The position numbers were made by a program, and so were the translations under genes. A stretch of DNA of 5,817 nt, from NCBI GenBank assembly GCA_958447445.1, contig CAUDAE010000114.1, forward strand, positions 1 to 5,817. The letters are read 5' to 3'. Shown one piece after another: positions 5,364 to 5,817 of the stretch. Position 1 is the first letter of the stretch. Every line of letters begins with the position of its first letter. The notes below the pieces were generated by a model. That model did not search any database. It was not told the DNA's origin and saw nothing but the letters and a program-made list of their open reading frames with translations. The DNA is from an uncultured Collinsella sp. Lineage in GTDB: Bacteria; Actinomycetota; Coriobacteriia; Coriobacteriales; Coriobacteriaceae.

Positions 5364-5817
5364 ATGGCATTGACCCCCAACGAAGCGTATGCGGCCAAGC
5401 AGCCGTTTGTGGACAAGAAAACGCTCGAGCATATCGTCGAGCAGTTTCCCACGCCGTTTCATCTATACGACGAGGCGGGCATCCGCCGCAACATGCAAGA
5501 AGTGCGCGACGCCTTTGCATGGAACCCGGGCTTTAAGGAATACTTTGCCGTCAAGGCCAATCCCAACCCGGCGCTCATCTCCATTCTCAACGAATACGGC
5601 TGCGGCTGCGATTGCTCGAGTTATACCGAGCTCATGATTGCCCGCTCACTGGGCATCACCGGCCACGACATCATGTTCTCGTCCAACGACACGCCGGCGG
5701 CGGATTTTGCCCTTGCAGATAAACTGGGCGCCATCGTCAACTTTGACGACATCAGCCATATCGAGTTCTTTGAGCGCGTCGCGGGCCCCATTCCCAAGAC
5801 GGTAAGCTGCCGTTTTA
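5364..5817 (+). CDS. lysA: Diaminopimelate decarboxylase, N-terminal part (cut by window end)
   Basis: The first 151 codons of a fold-type III PLP-dependent decarboxylase that makes lysine from meso-diaminopimelate in the last step of the pathway. TPFHLYDEAGIRRNM (30-44) leads to YFAVKANPNP (60-69), where K64 is the PLP-binding lysine. CGCDCSSYTELMIARSLGI, GHDIMFSSNDTP and NFDDISHIEFFE then continue the barrel as in this clade of LysA. An in-frame stop at 5346-5348 leaves ATG 5364 as the first start, with GAGG (5350-5353) ten bases before it. The C-terminal domain lies outside the window. The lysine riboswitch upstream makes LysA much more likely than the related ornithine/arginine or carboxynorspermidine decarboxylases. 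Confidence 0.94.
   Translation, partial: MALTPNEAYAAKQPFVDKKTLEHIVEQFPTPFHLYDEAGIRRNMQEVRDAFAWNPGFKEYFAVKANPNPALISILNEYGCGCDCSSYTELMIARSLGITGHDIMFSSNDTPAADFALADKLGAIVNFDDISHIEFFERVAGPIPKTVSCRF

Noticed and set aside
5134..5536. Plus- and minus-strand open frames across the lysA leader
   Set aside because: They run through the lysine riboswitch and out of frame into lysA; the structured RNA explains the sequence.

Overview
The window looks like a stretch of a GC-rich, gut-type Coriobacteriia chromosome, most likely Collinsella or a close relative. This is inferred from base composition, the style of the lysA and M20D proteins and the gene mix; it was not confirmed by any search. Apart from lysA and a possible fragment at the left edge, all genes lie on the minus strand.

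Right end (about 3796-5817): a minus-strand M20D amidohydrolase and a plus-strand lysA (diaminopimelate decarboxylase, cut by the window end) diverge from a 380-base spacer. The spacer holds a clear lysine riboswitch (L box) ahead of lysA. The P1 3' strand of the riboswitch can also pair with a copy of the P1 5' sequence lying beside the lysA ribosome binding site.

Centre (about 2282-3795): a HigB/HigA type II toxin-antitoxin pair (toxin first, 29-nt overlap) has its own TATAAT promoter and palindromes that could be HigA operators. After it, in the same direction, come a small three-helix membrane protein and a broken membrane-protein gene that the supplied long reading frames do not show. 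The broken gene is spread over two frames and has an in-frame stop.

Left end (about 1-2315): a tight two-gene unit reads leftwards from an extended -10 promoter. Its first gene is a GIY-YIG nuclease-family protein with an unrecognised N-terminal region. The second is a DraG-type ADP-ribosylglycohydrolase with an extra C-terminal domain. The stop of the first gene lies within the ribosome binding site of the second, so the two are probably translationally coupled. A nuclease-like protein paired with an ADP-ribose-removing enzyme, beside a toxin-antitoxin locus and gene debris, is the most likely place here for an undescribed accessory (possibly defence or nucleotide-modification) module. The first 230 bases hold only short coding-like fragments.

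No tRNA, rRNA, CRISPR array, insertion sequence or convincing intrinsic terminator was seen.
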